From positions 186,001 to 250,000 of the forward strand of contig NZ_BDDS01000004.1 in the NCBI RefSeq assembly GCF_001653135.1: a stretch of 64,000 nucleotides of DNA, given 5' to 3'. Source of the stretch: Pseudoalteromonas neustonica. Lineage in GTDB: Bacteria > Pseudomonadota > Gammaproteobacteria > Enterobacterales > Alteromonadaceae. Shown here piece by piece: positions 28,137-37,426 of this stretch (within the stretch, counting starts at the first letter, position 1; each line of letters opens with the position of its first letter). Position numbers and translations under genes: made by a program. Below the pieces are notes generated by a model. The model was not told the origin of the DNA and searched no databases. It saw nothing but the letters and a program-made list of their open reading frames with translations.

Positions 28137-28643
28137 TCAATGTACTGTGGCAGTATGATCCGGGGTATAACTTAAAGTGTGGTTAATTTTTTCAATTAGT
28201 TGCGGGCAGTGGCTGTGGCTTTTTGCAAATTGCACAAGCTCTGTATACGTTTTGTGATGATGATGAGCAACCACGGTGCGTATGGTATTACAAGGGTGCT
28301 CAATTAAATGACTCAGTGTTATATGAACATCACATAACCACTGGCAAGCTTCATCTGATTGGCTCATCGCTCGATAAGTGTCAGCTAAATTATGTGCCGC
28401 CACAACCAGCGCAGGGCAACAATGCTCTATGGCTGCAATGACTGACTGGCACGTTTGTGCTTGACTAAACTGACTTAATAAGTGAGATGCTAAAGTATGT
28501 GCGGTGGTGTATTTATCGCGCGCTTCCAACAAGGCACCACGTTCAAACGCATAATTACCCGCCATTATATTAGATTGCCAAGGGCTGAGTGCTTGATCTA
28601 CCTGTGGAAGTTCGGCTTTATTACTAAGCTGGGGATGTGCCAT
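28137..28643 (-). CDS. TPR-like helical protein upstream of sodA
   Basis: About 168 residues, nearly all helical, with a TPR-like pattern ([39 protein letters not shown]) and many His and Cys residues ([20 protein letters not shown]). No signal peptide. Small proteins of this kind sit next to sodA in some other marine gammaproteobacteria as I recall, but I know no function. The abundance of His and Cys suggests metal handling, which is an inference. The start at ATG 28643 has AGGTGA upstream; the longer frame adds 17 unlikely residues. Confidence 0.6.
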   Translation of the reverse strand: MAHPQLSNKAELPQVDQALSPWQSNIMAGNYAFERGALLEARDKYTTAHTLASHLLSQFSQAQTCQSVIAAIEHCCPALVVAAHNLADTYRAMSQSDEACQWLCDVHITLSHLIEHPCNTIRTVVAHHHHKTYTELVQFAKSHSHCPQLIEKINHTLSYTPDHTATVH

Positions 28644-28725
28644 AAAAATCACCTGCGCAAAATTAAATGATGTGCATAATCTACACACCATCACAACTTA
28701 ATACAAATGATTTTTATTTATATTG

Positions 28726-29220
28726 TCATTTATTTTCTGCGAAATCTATTAATGCTTGACCAGTTAAACGATAAATTATCCACTCATTTTGAGGCTCAGC
28801 GCCCATGCTATTATAAAAATCAATTGCCGGCTTATTCCAATCAAGAACCACCCATTCAAAACGGCCACACTCTTTTGCTATGGCTTGGCGTGCAAGATGT
28901 TGCATAATGAGTTTACCCGCTCCTTTACCGCGGCTATCGGGGCTCACATACAAATCTTCTAAATACAGGCCATTTTTGCCAAGCCACGTGGAATAATTAT
29001 AAAAGTAAACAGCAAAGCCAATCGGTTCATCGCCATCTAAACAAATAACGCTATGGGCTGTTGCGCCATCACTGAATAATGTTTTTAAAATAGCTTGTTC
29101 ATCTGTTTTAACTGCATCAGGCTCTTTCTCATAAATTGCCAGTTCGGTAATAAAATGCAAAATAGTCGCAGCGTCGCTTGGTAACGCATCGCGTAATATT
29201 ATCGATGTAGAATTAGTCAT
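28726..29220 (-). CDS. GNAT-family N-acetyltransferase (diamine/spermidine type)
   Basis: A 164-residue acetyltransferase. The acetyl-CoA loop is VSPDSRGKGAGKLIM, the preceding strand is GLYLEDLYV, and RFEWVVLDWNKPAIDFYNSM matches the SSAT-like group that acetylates polyamines or thialysine. ATG 29220 follows AGGTGA. It would use acetyl-CoA in the cytoplasm to modify a small amine. It is flanked by unrelated genes, so no pathway is suggested by context. Confidence 0.82.
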   Translation of the reverse strand: MTNSTSIILRDALPSDAATILHFITELAIYEKEPDAVKTDEQAILKTLFSDGATAHSVICLDGDEPIGFAVYFYNYSTWLGKNGLYLEDLYVSPDSRGKGAGKLIMQHLARQAIAKECGRFEWVVLDWNKPAIDFYNSMGAEPQNEWIIYRLTGQALIDFAENK

Positions 29221-29266
29221 GTACTGAGGTCACCTTTGTATGTGAGTATCTGTTGGAATAAAAAGC

Positions 29267-32200
29267 TCAATGATATTGTTCAAGCTTTTCTTTGAGGGTT
29301 TGTAACTGAATCGGCTTGGTAAGATAATCATCCATACCTGACGCTAAGCACAACTCTTTATCTTCATCCATTGCATTAGCAGTTAATGCAATAATAGTGA
29401 TTTCTTGATGCTTTATACCTGCATTACCTTGACGTATTGAACGTGTTGCATCAAAGCCATCCATAATCGGCATTTGACAATCCATAAGCACCAAATCAAA
29501 AAAGTGTGCGGGCTTTTGTGCCAAAATATCAACCGCTTCTTGGCCATTTTCAGCCAACGTTACCTGATAATTTAATTTACTCAACATAAGTTGAGACACT
29601 TTTTGATTGATCAAATTATCTTCAACTAACAATAAATGATGTGTTGGATCCTGTTTAGTGTTGCGCAATGAAGAAATATAACCCGAGGTTATCATTGGTA
29701 AATCAAGTGCTTTATCTTTATCAGTGATCACTGCCATTGCAGAAATTAAATCGGCCGTGGTGATTGGCTTTGGAAAATACGCTTGGAAACCAGCATCACT
29801 ATAGCGCTGCGCGCCTTCTAATCCTGCAATACTCGTCATCATAACTAAAGGCATGGCTTTAAAATGCTCGTTTGCTTTTAACAATCGGCACAATTGGATC
29901 CCATCCATTTTAGGCATTTGCATATCCAGTACTGCGATATCATACAAGGGGTCTTTATTATCAATACACGTTTGGCACATAGCCAAAGCCTGTTCAGCAT
30001 CGCAAGCTAAGGCAACCGATGCCCCCCAGTGGGCCAATTGTTGACTAATTACCAACCGGTTTGTTTCATTATCATCCACAACCAGAACACGTAATTTATG
30101 CATATCTATTGTTGGAATACTGCGTTCTTGTTCGGTGCCTAACTCTAGCATAACTGTCGCCGTAAATTCACAGCCATTGCCAACTTCACTGTACAAGGTA
30201 ACAGCCCCGCCCATCAACTCACATAACTGTTTGCATATGGCTAAACCTAAACCTGAGCCGCCGTATTCACGCGTAGTCGAGGCATCCACTTGTGAAAATG
30301 GGCTAAACAAACTTTGCTGCTTGGCAAGCGGTATACCAATACCCGAGTCTTTGACCTTGATGCTCAATTGGTACTGTTGATCAATGTTTTGCACAGCTGC
30401 AGTGATAACAACTTCCCCTTGAGAAGTGAATTTTACTGCATTGCTAAGTAAGTTTGTCAACACTTGGCGTATTCGCCCAGGGTCACCTTTGAACTGAGAT
30501 GGCACTAAAGCGACTAAATCGAGAATAATCTCTATTTGTTTTTCTTGCGCCTTTAGCGCCTGCGATTCAGCTACCTCACCAATCAAGTCTCTGGCATTGA
30601 AATTAATTGATTCTAAATCAATTTTACCTGCTTCGACTTTTGAAAAATCTAAAATATCATTGATCACGGATAAAAGTGAATGCGCACTATTTTTAGCAAT
30701 CCCCACTTTAGTTTCAACAGGTTTGGTTAATCGTTCAAGCTCAATGAGCTCTAACATGCCCAGTACACCATTCATTGGCGTACGTATTTCATGACTCATA
30801 GTTGCTAAAAACTGACTTTTAGCAAGTGCAGCATCATTTGCTTTGGCAAGTGCAACTTTTAATTCTTCCGCTGTTTTCTTACGACTTTGCGACATCAAAA
30901 CACTGCCAACCAATGTAGCTAAAGAACGCAAATAAGTTTCTTCATTTTGGCTCCAATTATGCTGTTCTCCAACACTCTCAGCACACAAGACACCTAAAAT
31001 CCCTTCACCTGTTGAGATCACTGCATCCAACATCGATTTGATATTCAACGGCCTTGAATAATCTTTTACAAAATCTAATGATGCGTGGTGAGTGTCCACG
31101 TTATCTATTGCGACTAAGCCATTTTCAAATATCGCTTTAAAATAATCAGGGTACGCTGTGATATCTAAACATAAAGTATCTTGCGCAAAACCAGAGCCAT
31201 CTACATATAAACTCACGCAATGCATTTTATTGGTGCCGCGCTCTAATATCCATACAGATGCACGCTGCACGTTAAGTACATCACACATAGATTGTGCGAC
31301 TAAATCTTTAACCGCGCTAAAATCACCCGCTAATACGTCAGGAGAAACCGTTATACTTGCTAAATTAGTATTATATTGGTTGGTTTTTTCACTTTCTAAC
31401 TCTAATCGTTTGTAGGTATCTATATTTTGAAAAGAACCATAAACACGAACACAGCGTTCATCTTTTAATTCAACTTGCCCTATCGATTTAACCCAACGCT
31501 CTTTACCTGTTTGTGTAATGATGATCAGTTCAACATCCCAACTATCGCCGCGAATAACCGCATTTTCGAACAGTTCACTAATTTTGTCTCGGTGTTCGCC
31601 TTCCTTATAAAAGTCTAGTGCCTGGGTTATGACTGGCTCAAAATCATCACTTACTTCGTGAATAGCTTTGACTTCTTCAGACCAATAAATCGTATTCGCT
31701 TCTAAGTCGACTTCCCATGCACCAATTTGCCCTTGCTTACTCATTGTTTCGAGTAAACTTTGCTGACGATATAATTGCAATTGAGTATTGTAGCGCTCAG
31801 TTATATCTAAAATAAAACCGTCTAGATAAAGTACATTCCCTTGTGAATCATATACTCCTTGACCTTTTTCATGTACCCAATGGACGTTACCATCTAGTGC
31901 AATCAGCCTATATTCCACAGACCAAGGCAGTTTGAGTGCAACCTGTTCATTTATTACTGTTTCAATGTGTTGAACATCGTCAGGGTGCACTATTTGTGCA
32001 AAACTTAATTGGTAGTTATCTACAATATCAAAAGGCTCATAGCCGGTAATCGCTTTAGTCTGGTCGCTCATATATAGCATTGTCCATTGCTTATCATGTT
32101 TACATCGATAAACAATGCCTGGAATATTGCCCACCAAAGACGCAAATCTATCGCGACTTTGCTGAAGTTGATATTCAGTTTCCTTGTGTGCCGTAATATC

Positions 32201-34024
32201 TAAGTGAGTTCCAATCATACGTTTTGGTGTGCCGTCGCTATTCCATTCAACAACACGGCCTGTATCTAAAATCCAAACCCATTGACCATTTTTGTGCTTC
32301 ATACGTGATTCGGCAACATAGTTGTCAGATTGACCACAAAAGTGCTCAGTTAGTTTTTTCTCTGATACGATAGCATCATCTGGGTGAACATTATCTAGCC
32401 AAGTATTAATCGTCGTTGGTTCAAGCTCTTTTAAATCATAACCAATTATTTCAGCCCAACGATTGTTAAAGTAAACCTTACTTGTATCAATGTACCAATC
32501 CCATACACCCACTGCGGTACTATCTAGTACCAACTCTAGTTGTGTTTTATGCTGCTCTAACTCCATTTCTTGAAGTTTTAAGCTTGTGATATCAGTACGA
32601 ATAGCGATATAACTTTGCGGTTTGCCTTGTTCATTTAAAAATGGCGCTATTGTTGTATCTAACCAATATAACGCGCCACTTTTATTACGGTTACAGATCT
32701 GCGCATGCCAAACATTACCCTTTTCCAACGTGTTGTACATATTTTCAAAGAAACTTCTTGAGTGAGTTCCTGAATTCAATATTCGATGATTTTGGCCCAG
32801 TAATTCAGCTTCTTCATAGCCACTTATTTCGCAAAACTTTTTATTAACAAAAGAAATAGTCCCTTTTATATCGGTCACGGCCACAATCGCATGCTCATCT
32901 AATGCACTTTTTTGTTCCGCTAATTCTTTTAAGGCAAGCTGTAATGCAGCACTTTGCTCTTGTAATCGTGTTTGATGCTGCGCCTTTACCGTTATCAGTT
33001 GCTCTAAATCAATGGATAATTGGTTTAATTCACTAGAGTCATTGAGGATCGGAATATTTTCTCTAAGTCCCTGCGTCACTTGCGTTGTTGCATTCGCCAG
33101 TACTATTAATGGGTTTGATAGGCGTCGACCAAACCACCATGAAAGCATCAAAATAACCAGTAATGCAAAACCATTTAACCATACTGCAAGCTTTTTATAT
33201 TCAGTAGCACCTTCAAGCATCACTGCAGCGGGTTTTTCTACCACGAGTTGCCAACCTGTGGCGTTTAAAAAGTCTAAATCACTTAAAATGGCGTAATATT
33301 TTGCACCATCCGTTTTGGTATAACTAAACACCTTGTCTAATGGTTGCTCATCAGTCAAATTTTCAGTAAAGCTCAGCCCGCCATCAGTATCAGTGTTTTG
33401 AACCAATTCACCATTTTTAATAATATAAAATGTAAGCTTTTCGTTTATATCATGTATATGCGCTAAGTTTTTAAGTAGGCCTTGGAAGTTAACGTCAACA
33501 AGAACAATCGATTTTAAACGTTGATCCCCTTCACCCATTGGCAAAGCAATAAAGTGATTATGGGCTTTTTCACCTAACACAGACACAAACACACTCGGTT
33601 TACCTTGTTCAATTTGAGCCAACATAGGAATGAGTTGATCTTGATGCAAATGAGAAAATAAACCATCTGTGACAGGGATTGGGGTATTAATAGGGTTTGC
33701 GAGTATATGAATTTGATTTACAAAATCATAGCGCCCTACAAATTCGTTAACTAATAATTGTTTATGAAGTGGGCTGTGACGTAATTGTTCGTTTAATAAA
33801 TATAAATCTTTTATATGATCTGCAAACCAAATATCTGCAAATTGTTTACCAATACTACTTAGCTCTCTGAGCTCTATGCGGGCACTTTTATCCAGAGAAT
33901 TAGTAACGTGTATAAAGCTGAACCACGAAAGTAAACATAAAGGTGCTAAAGAGATTATAATAAAAGTAACAATCAACTTACTTCGGATTGACTGCACTTT
34001 ACTATCTAACACACTTTTTTTCAT
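29267..34024 (-). CDS. Multi-PAS hybrid sensor histidine kinase
   Basis: A 1585-residue membrane hybrid kinase. Order of parts, residue numbers rough: TM helix 15-38, periplasmic Cache-like sensor 40-275, TM 281-300, HAMP and coiled coil to 370, four PAS/PAC repeats 378-870, GAF about 895-1045. Then HisKA ([20 protein letters not shown]), ATPase domain (SNAVKFT, GGSGLGLAIC), and two receiver domains (VLDMQMPKMDG and LMDCQMPIMDG). No HPt domain is present, so phosphate must pass to a separate phosphotransfer protein. An AGGGAAAG ribosome site precedes the ATG. No response regulator gene is adjacent. Confidence 0.9.
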   Translation of the reverse strand: MKKSVLDSKVQSIRSKLIVTFIIISLAPLCLLSWFSFIHVTNSLDKSARIELRELSSIGKQFADIWFADHIKDLYLLNEQLRHSPLHKQLLVNEFVGRYDFVNQIHILANPINTPIPVTDGLFSHLHQDQLIPMLAQIEQGKPSVFVSVLGEKAHNHFIALPMGEGDQRLKSIVLVDVNFQGLLKNLAHIHDINEKLTFYIIKNGELVQNTDTDGGLSFTENLTDEQPLDKVFSYTKTDGAKYYAILSDLDFLNATGWQLVVEKPAAVMLEGATEYKKLAVWLNGFALLVILMLSWWFGRRLSNPLIVLANATTQVTQGLRENIPILNDSSELNQLSIDLEQLITVKAQHQTRLQEQSAALQLALKELAEQKSALDEHAIVAVTDIKGTISFVNKKFCEISGYEEAELLGQNHRILNSGTHSRSFFENMYNTLEKGNVWHAQICNRNKSGALYWLDTTIAPFLNEQGKPQSYIAIRTDITSLKLQEMELEQHKTQLELVLDSTAVGVWDWYIDTSKVYFNNRWAEIIGYDLKELEPTTINTWLDNVHPDDAIVSEKKLTEHFCGQSDNYVAESRMKHKNGQWVWILDTGRVVEWNSDGTPKRMIGTHLDITAHKETEYQLQQSRDRFASLVGNIPGIVYRCKHDKQWTMLYMSDQTKAITGYEPFDIVDNYQLSFAQIVHPDDVQHIETVINEQVALKLPWSVEYRLIALDGNVHWVHEKGQGVYDSQGNVLYLDGFILDITERYNTQLQLYRQQSLLETMSKQGQIGAWEVDLEANTIYWSEEVKAIHEVSDDFEPVITQALDFYKEGEHRDKISELFENAVIRGDSWDVELIIITQTGKERWVKSIGQVELKDERCVRVYGSFQNIDTYKRLELESEKTNQYNTNLASITVSPDVLAGDFSAVKDLVAQSMCDVLNVQRASVWILERGTNKMHCVSLYVDGSGFAQDTLCLDITAYPDYFKAIFENGLVAIDNVDTHHASLDFVKDYSRPLNIKSMLDAVISTGEGILGVLCAESVGEQHNWSQNEETYLRSLATLVGSVLMSQSRKKTAEELKVALAKANDAALAKSQFLATMSHEIRTPMNGVLGMLELIELERLTKPVETKVGIAKNSAHSLLSVINDILDFSKVEAGKIDLESINFNARDLIGEVAESQALKAQEKQIEIILDLVALVPSQFKGDPGRIRQVLTNLLSNAVKFTSQGEVVITAAVQNIDQQYQLSIKVKDSGIGIPLAKQQSLFSPFSQVDASTTREYGGSGLGLAICKQLCELMGGAVTLYSEVGNGCEFTATVMLELGTEQERSIPTIDMHKLRVLVVDDNETNRLVISQQLAHWGASVALACDAEQALAMCQTCIDNKDPLYDIAVLDMQMPKMDGIQLCRLLKANEHFKAMPLVMMTSIAGLEGAQRYSDAGFQAYFPKPITTADLISAMAVITDKDKALDLPMITSGYISSLRNTKQDPTHHLLLVEDNLINQKVSQLMLSKLNYQVTLAENGQEAVDILAQKPAHFFDLVLMDCQMPIMDGFDATRSIRQGNAGIKHQEITIIALTANAMDEDKELCLASGMDDYLTKPIQLQTLKEKLEQYH

Positions 34025-34288
34025 TGCTTTCCCTATCCCAACCTTCGGTTTTAACTCAACTTTTATTGTTAATATATTAAGGCATTAAATACTACAAGAC
34101 GCAAGCTTATACGTGTCATGAATAGGCTTAATATCCAATAACTCATTAATTATTTTTACTTTAGCTGGGCGATACAGGCAAAATACTTACAAGCTATGAT
34201 TGCTATAAAGGGCAAGCTAACAACGCAGGGGTATGTAACTTTAAGTATAAATTTAACATTGGTGGCTTGGGTATACGAACACTATGGT

Positions 34289-34305
34289 CGTTAATGGCAT
34301 TAACG
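34289..34305. promoter_or_regulatory. 17-bp palindrome, candidate operator
   Basis: CGTTAATG and its exact complement CATTAACG flank a single G. Its position in a divergent intergenic region fits a dimeric regulator site. No cognate regulator is visible nearby. Confidence 0.4.
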
Positions 34306-34409
34306 CCTGTATTTTTTACTATCAACGATCTTTACTTTTTGGCACAAAAGGTACACTAAGCACTTTTGATGGACTAAATACCCCGCAAACTTTATTTTTC
34401 CGATAATCG

Positions 34410-34441
34410 CTTTTACACTTATTAATCAACAAGTGTAAAAG
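34410..34441 (+). promoter_or_regulatory. Hairpin overlapping a Shine-Dalgarno sequence
   Basis: CTTTTACACTT and AAGTGTAAAAG form an 11-bp perfect stem with a 10-base loop. The right arm runs into AAAAGGA, the ribosome site of the gene that starts at 34451, so folding would hide it. It could also be a terminator of something upstream, but no T-tract follows. Confidence 0.5.
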
Positions 34442-34450
34442 GACTGCACG

Positions 34451-34723
34451 ATGAAGTTTGTATTGTCTATCTTAATAATAAACCACCTCTGCTTTTTGGG
34501 CTTTGAATACGCAATAACTTCAATGCTAAATGATCAAATAAGCTCATCAAGCGCATCGAGCTACGCTAAACTTTATGTCATTTTAGTTTTTCCTGTTCAA
34601 TTATTACTAGAACTTACATTTTTTATCGCCATGCTCTATCAAGCCTTCATTGTTTTTAAGTGGCGAGCAAATGGCACATTATGGATTGGGTTTATAGCGA
34701 CTTTTTTAATGGTCATCTTTTAG
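34451..34723 (+). CDS. Small membrane protein of unknown function
   Basis: A 90-residue protein with three hydrophobic stretches (about residues 3-20, 42-66 and 75-90). The sequence shows no recognised family. The ribosome site AAAAGGA sits within the 3' arm of a hairpin, which suggests translation may be thermally or RNA-controlled. Its neighbours are a hybrid kinase gene and the bacterioferritin genes, neither obviously linked. A real gene is likely because of the ribosome site and membrane pattern. Confidence 0.5.
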   Translation: MKFVLSILIINHLCFLGFEYAITSMLNDQISSSSASSYAKLYVILVFPVQLLLELTFFIAMLYQAFIVFKWRANGTLWIGFIATFLMVIF

Positions 34724-34907
34724 CGTGTCACTGTTGGCCTCACTTAAAAGAGAAATGCAAATACAAAACTGTTCATAAACCAACCATTAACGCAAATTTA
34801 AACGAGAATCAAACTCAATATTAACCATATGATTTAAAAGGAAAATACTTGCATTTATGTCGATATAGACTAAACTTGTCACAATTATGATTTAAAGGTA
34901 CGCCATT

Positions 34908-35381
34908 ATGAAAGGTAATCAAAAAGTTATCGACAGCTTCAATAGGTTGTTAGCAAATGAACTTGCTGCAATCGATCAGTATTTTATCCACTCTCGTATG
35001 TATGATGATTGGGGCCTAGATAAACTTTATGTACGCCTGAATCACGAAATGGAAGAAGAGAAAGACCACGCTGATTGGCTAATCAAACGTATTTTGTTCC
35101 TAGAGGGTGTACCAAATATGACTAAACGTCGTGATCTTATTATTGGTCATGATGTAAAATCTATGATGCAAAATGATCTAACACTTGAACTCGAAGTAGT
35201 TGCCTGTGTTAAAGATGTTATTGCAACATGTGAAGAAGAAAAAGATTACCAATCACGTGAAATACTTGAAAAGCTATTGTTTGATACTGAAGAAGATCAC
35301 GTTTACTGGCTTGAACAACAACTTGGTTTGATTGATAAAATTGGTAGCCAAAACTATCACCAATCACAAATGGGCGAATAG
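34908..35381 (+). CDS. bfr: Bacterioferritin, ferroxidase-competent subunit
   Basis: A 157-residue four-helix iron-storage subunit. The di-iron ferroxidase ligands are all present: E18, E51, H54 and E94, plus the E-x2-H pair at residues 128 and 131. The residue equivalent to the haem ligand Met52 is Lys52, so it should not bind haem in the usual way. This complements the second subunit encoded 10 bp downstream. AAAGG precedes the ATG. In known two-subunit bacterioferritins, one subunit oxidises iron and the other carries haem for electron release. Confidence 0.9.
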   Translation: MKGNQKVIDSFNRLLANELAAIDQYFIHSRMYDDWGLDKLYVRLNHEMEEEKDHADWLIKRILFLEGVPNMTKRRDLIIGHDVKSMMQNDLTLELEVVACVKDVIATCEEEKDYQSREILEKLLFDTEEDHVYWLEQQLGLIDKIGSQNYHQSQMGE

Positions 35382-35391
35382 GAGCTAAAAT

Positions 35392-35856
35392 ATGAAAGGT
35401 GATAAAGACGTTCTTATTGCATTAAATAAGATACTAGCCAATGAGCTTGTGGCAATAAATCAGTATTTTTTACATGCACGTATGTTTAAAGATTTTGGTT
35501 TTAGTGTGCTGGACAAAGCAGACTACAAAACTTCAATTCAAAAAATGAAAAATGCAGACCGTTTAATTGAGCGTATCTTATTTTTAGAAGGCTTACCAAA
35601 TCTACAGGATTTAGGTCGTTTACGTATTGGTGAAAATAGCGAAGAAATGATTGCAGCCAATATGAGTTTTGAACTTGATTCACTTGTTGATTTAAAAGAA
35701 GCGATTAAACTTGCTGAAAGTAAAAAAGATTATATTAGCCGCGAAGCGCTAGATAATATTTTAACTGAACAAGAAGAGCAAATTGACTGGTTAGAAACAC
35801 AACAGCTGCTGATTAAGAGCGCAGGCATTGAAAACTACTTACAGTCGCAGATGTAA
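35392..35856 (+). CDS. bfr: Bacterioferritin, haem-binding subunit without ferroxidase site
   Basis: A 154-residue bacterioferritin homologue. The haem-ligating Met52 is kept (QKMKNADR), but the ferroxidase ligands E51 and H54 are replaced by Lys and Asn, and the later E127/H130 pair by Gln and Gln. E18 and E94 remain. It therefore should bind haem but not form a normal di-iron site. It follows the other subunit after 10 bp, with AGGAG before the ATG, and both would assemble into a mixed 24-mer. A strong terminator lies 14 bp after its stop. Confidence 0.9.
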   Translation: MKGDKDVLIALNKILANELVAINQYFLHARMFKDFGFSVLDKADYKTSIQKMKNADRLIERILFLEGLPNLQDLGRLRIGENSEEMIAANMSFELDSLVDLKEAIKLAESKKDYISREALDNILTEQEEQIDWLETQQLLIKSAGIENYLQSQM

Positions 35857-35870
35857 CATTATCTGATACT

Positions 35871-35898
35871 AAAAAAAGCAGCCTTGGCTGCTTTTTTT
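35871..35898. terminator. Bidirectional terminator between bfr and bfd
   Basis: AAAAAAAGCAGCC and GGCTGCTTTTTTT arms around two bases, in the gap between the rightward bfr genes and the leftward bfd gene. A and T tracts on both sides allow it to work in both directions. Confidence 0.88.
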
Positions 35899-35922
35899 AT
35901 ATGTACTTTAATCGAAACAATA

Positions 35923-36117
35923 TTAAGCAACTTGGTCGGTGATATCAGCTATTTGAATCAATTTGCGATTGAGAATTTTTTTTGTACAACCACAGCATTT
36001 TCCACATTGGCTGCCAACGTTCAGCTCTTTACTTAGCTCTCGCATCGTAGTCGCGCCTTCGTCAATTGCTTGTTCAATTTTTTTATCTGTCACACCATGA
36101 CATAAACAGATATACAT
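35923..36117 (-). CDS. bfd: Bacterioferritin-associated ferredoxin
   Basis: A 64-residue protein with the Bfd-type [2Fe-2S] arrangement: CLC near residue 4 and GSQCGKCCG near residue 36. It reduces the haem of bacterioferritin so that stored iron can be released. Its placement next to the two bacterioferritin genes, convergent and sharing a terminator, fits that role. The upstream region contains AT-rich GATAA-like sequence that could be a Fur site, but the match is too weak to call. Confidence 0.92.
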   Translation of the reverse strand: MYICLCHGVTDKKIEQAIDEGATTMRELSKELNVGSQCGKCCGCTKKILNRKLIQIADITDQVA

Positions 36118-36724
36118 GAATACAAACCACTCTCAATAACATTTAGTAAATACATATTAATCTAAACGAAAATAGTTATCAATATTTATTTGTACAATTT
36201 TTTTACTATTTATTGCTTCTTTTGCAAGGTGTTGATTTTTAAAAGCAGACGATATTTAGTCTCAATTAATGATAGGAAATTTATAATGTTCTACTAATTC
36301 TGATGTGACTGCTACAAGGGCGCTAACAACATGCTAATAGCTAACTTCTTCACTTTAACGACAAGAGCGAGCCTACTAAAAATATCAATAACGATTAAGT
36401 TGTGATTTACAATTACCGTAAATAGCGATTGTAATGAGTAACAGCGATCTTCAAAGACTATTAGAGGATAAGACTTATAAAGTTCAACACAAAAAATTAT
36501 GGATCTACGCAAATATTTATACGCAAAGGCCCTATCTACAGTGACTAGTGTGCATTAACGCTAACTCTTCTGTTATTTTGATTACACGTTAACTAATACA
36601 GTAACAGCCCTTTGCATCTGAAATAACTAATTCACTATTAAAACCTGCGAGTAAGTTTGATATCACTAACTCAACAAAGCTATCAGATGCCGAGCATGCG
36701 AGCCCTTCTGAGAGTTTTTTCGAA
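36118..36724. other. Gene-free stretch upstream of bfd
   Basis: About 600 AT-rich bases. The one 66-codon frame on the minus strand (36312-36512) lacks a ribosome site and resembles nothing. No RNA gene, clear operator or element is seen. Confidence 0.5.
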
Positions 36725-37279
36725 TTATTTCACTATTTTAAGGATCTTTTTAAAAAGTGGCGTTGCTGCAACTTCTGTCCACTGAAAAATAACACTCTCA
36801 GCACAACTGATCACAGCCCCTGCTTGGCGCAATTGTTCTACAGCCAAATCGCGATGTAAATCATTTCGCGAGCTCACACCGTCTAATAGTATAAAAATAT
36901 CAAAACCATGCGCGATTAAATCCAAACACGTTTGCAATACGCATACATGAGCCTCCATACCTACTACAATAATTTGTGGGCGATTATATTTTTTCATTAA
37001 AGGAATGAAATTAGGCTCCAAACACGCACTAAAATGACTTTTATCAAAATAGTTACCATTGGGTGCGAGTGTTTTTAATTGTTGTTCGGTATCACCTAGA
37101 CCTTGTTTATATTGTTGTGTAAACACGATAGGAATCGAATGCAATTGTGCTGCCTGTATTAATTGGCTGGTAACGTCTACCACAGTTTGATAATGCAACA
37201 TTGCGGGGCGCAGTTTTTCTTGAATATCCACTACTAAGAGAACACTTTGAGACGCTTGTACATTGTAGAAATGACGCAT
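36725..37279 (-). CDS. Isochorismatase-family cysteine hydrolase (YcaC-like)
   Basis: A 184-residue hydrolase with the family triad: Asp in LLVVDIQEKL, Lys in FDKSHFSAC, and the nucleophile Cys in GMEAHVCVLQT. Members hydrolyse amides, isochorismate or related small molecules. An AAGGAG ribosome site stands just before the ATG. The gene is divergent from the large propeller-GGDEF-EAL gene, and the substrate is not indicated. Confidence 0.88.
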   Translation of the reverse strand: MRHFYNVQASQSVLLVVDIQEKLRPAMLHYQTVVDVTSQLIQAAQLHSIPIVFTQQYKQGLGDTEQQLKTLAPNGNYFDKSHFSACLEPNFIPLMKKYNRPQIIVVGMEAHVCVLQTCLDLIAHGFDIFILLDGVSSRNDLHRDLAVEQLRQAGAVISCAESVIFQWTEVAATPLFKKILKIVK

Positions 37280-37426
37280 AATACACTCCTTATTTTATTG
37301 GGGCCAAACTTAATCATAACCCTTTTATCATTTATCACTAATTCTTTAATTAAACTATAAATTCTTATGCTATATTTAGCATTCTACTAACATAATTTTA
37401 GCTTCATTATTGGGATAGCCTTATAA

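Larger units (their letters stand above)
34025..34450. other. Regulatory-looking intergenic region
   Basis: About 425 bp without a gene between divergent genes. It contains a 17-bp palindrome (CGTTAATG-g-CATTAACG, 34289-34305), which is operator-like, and the hairpin at 34410-34441 next to the small membrane gene. Nothing else is recognised. Confidence 0.5.

Noticed and set aside
36121..36200. Fur box upstream of bfd
   Set aside because: The GATAA-like bases match the consensus too weakly to call.
36312..36512. 66-codon frame upstream of bfd
   Set aside because: No ribosome site, an unusual composition and no recognisable domain.
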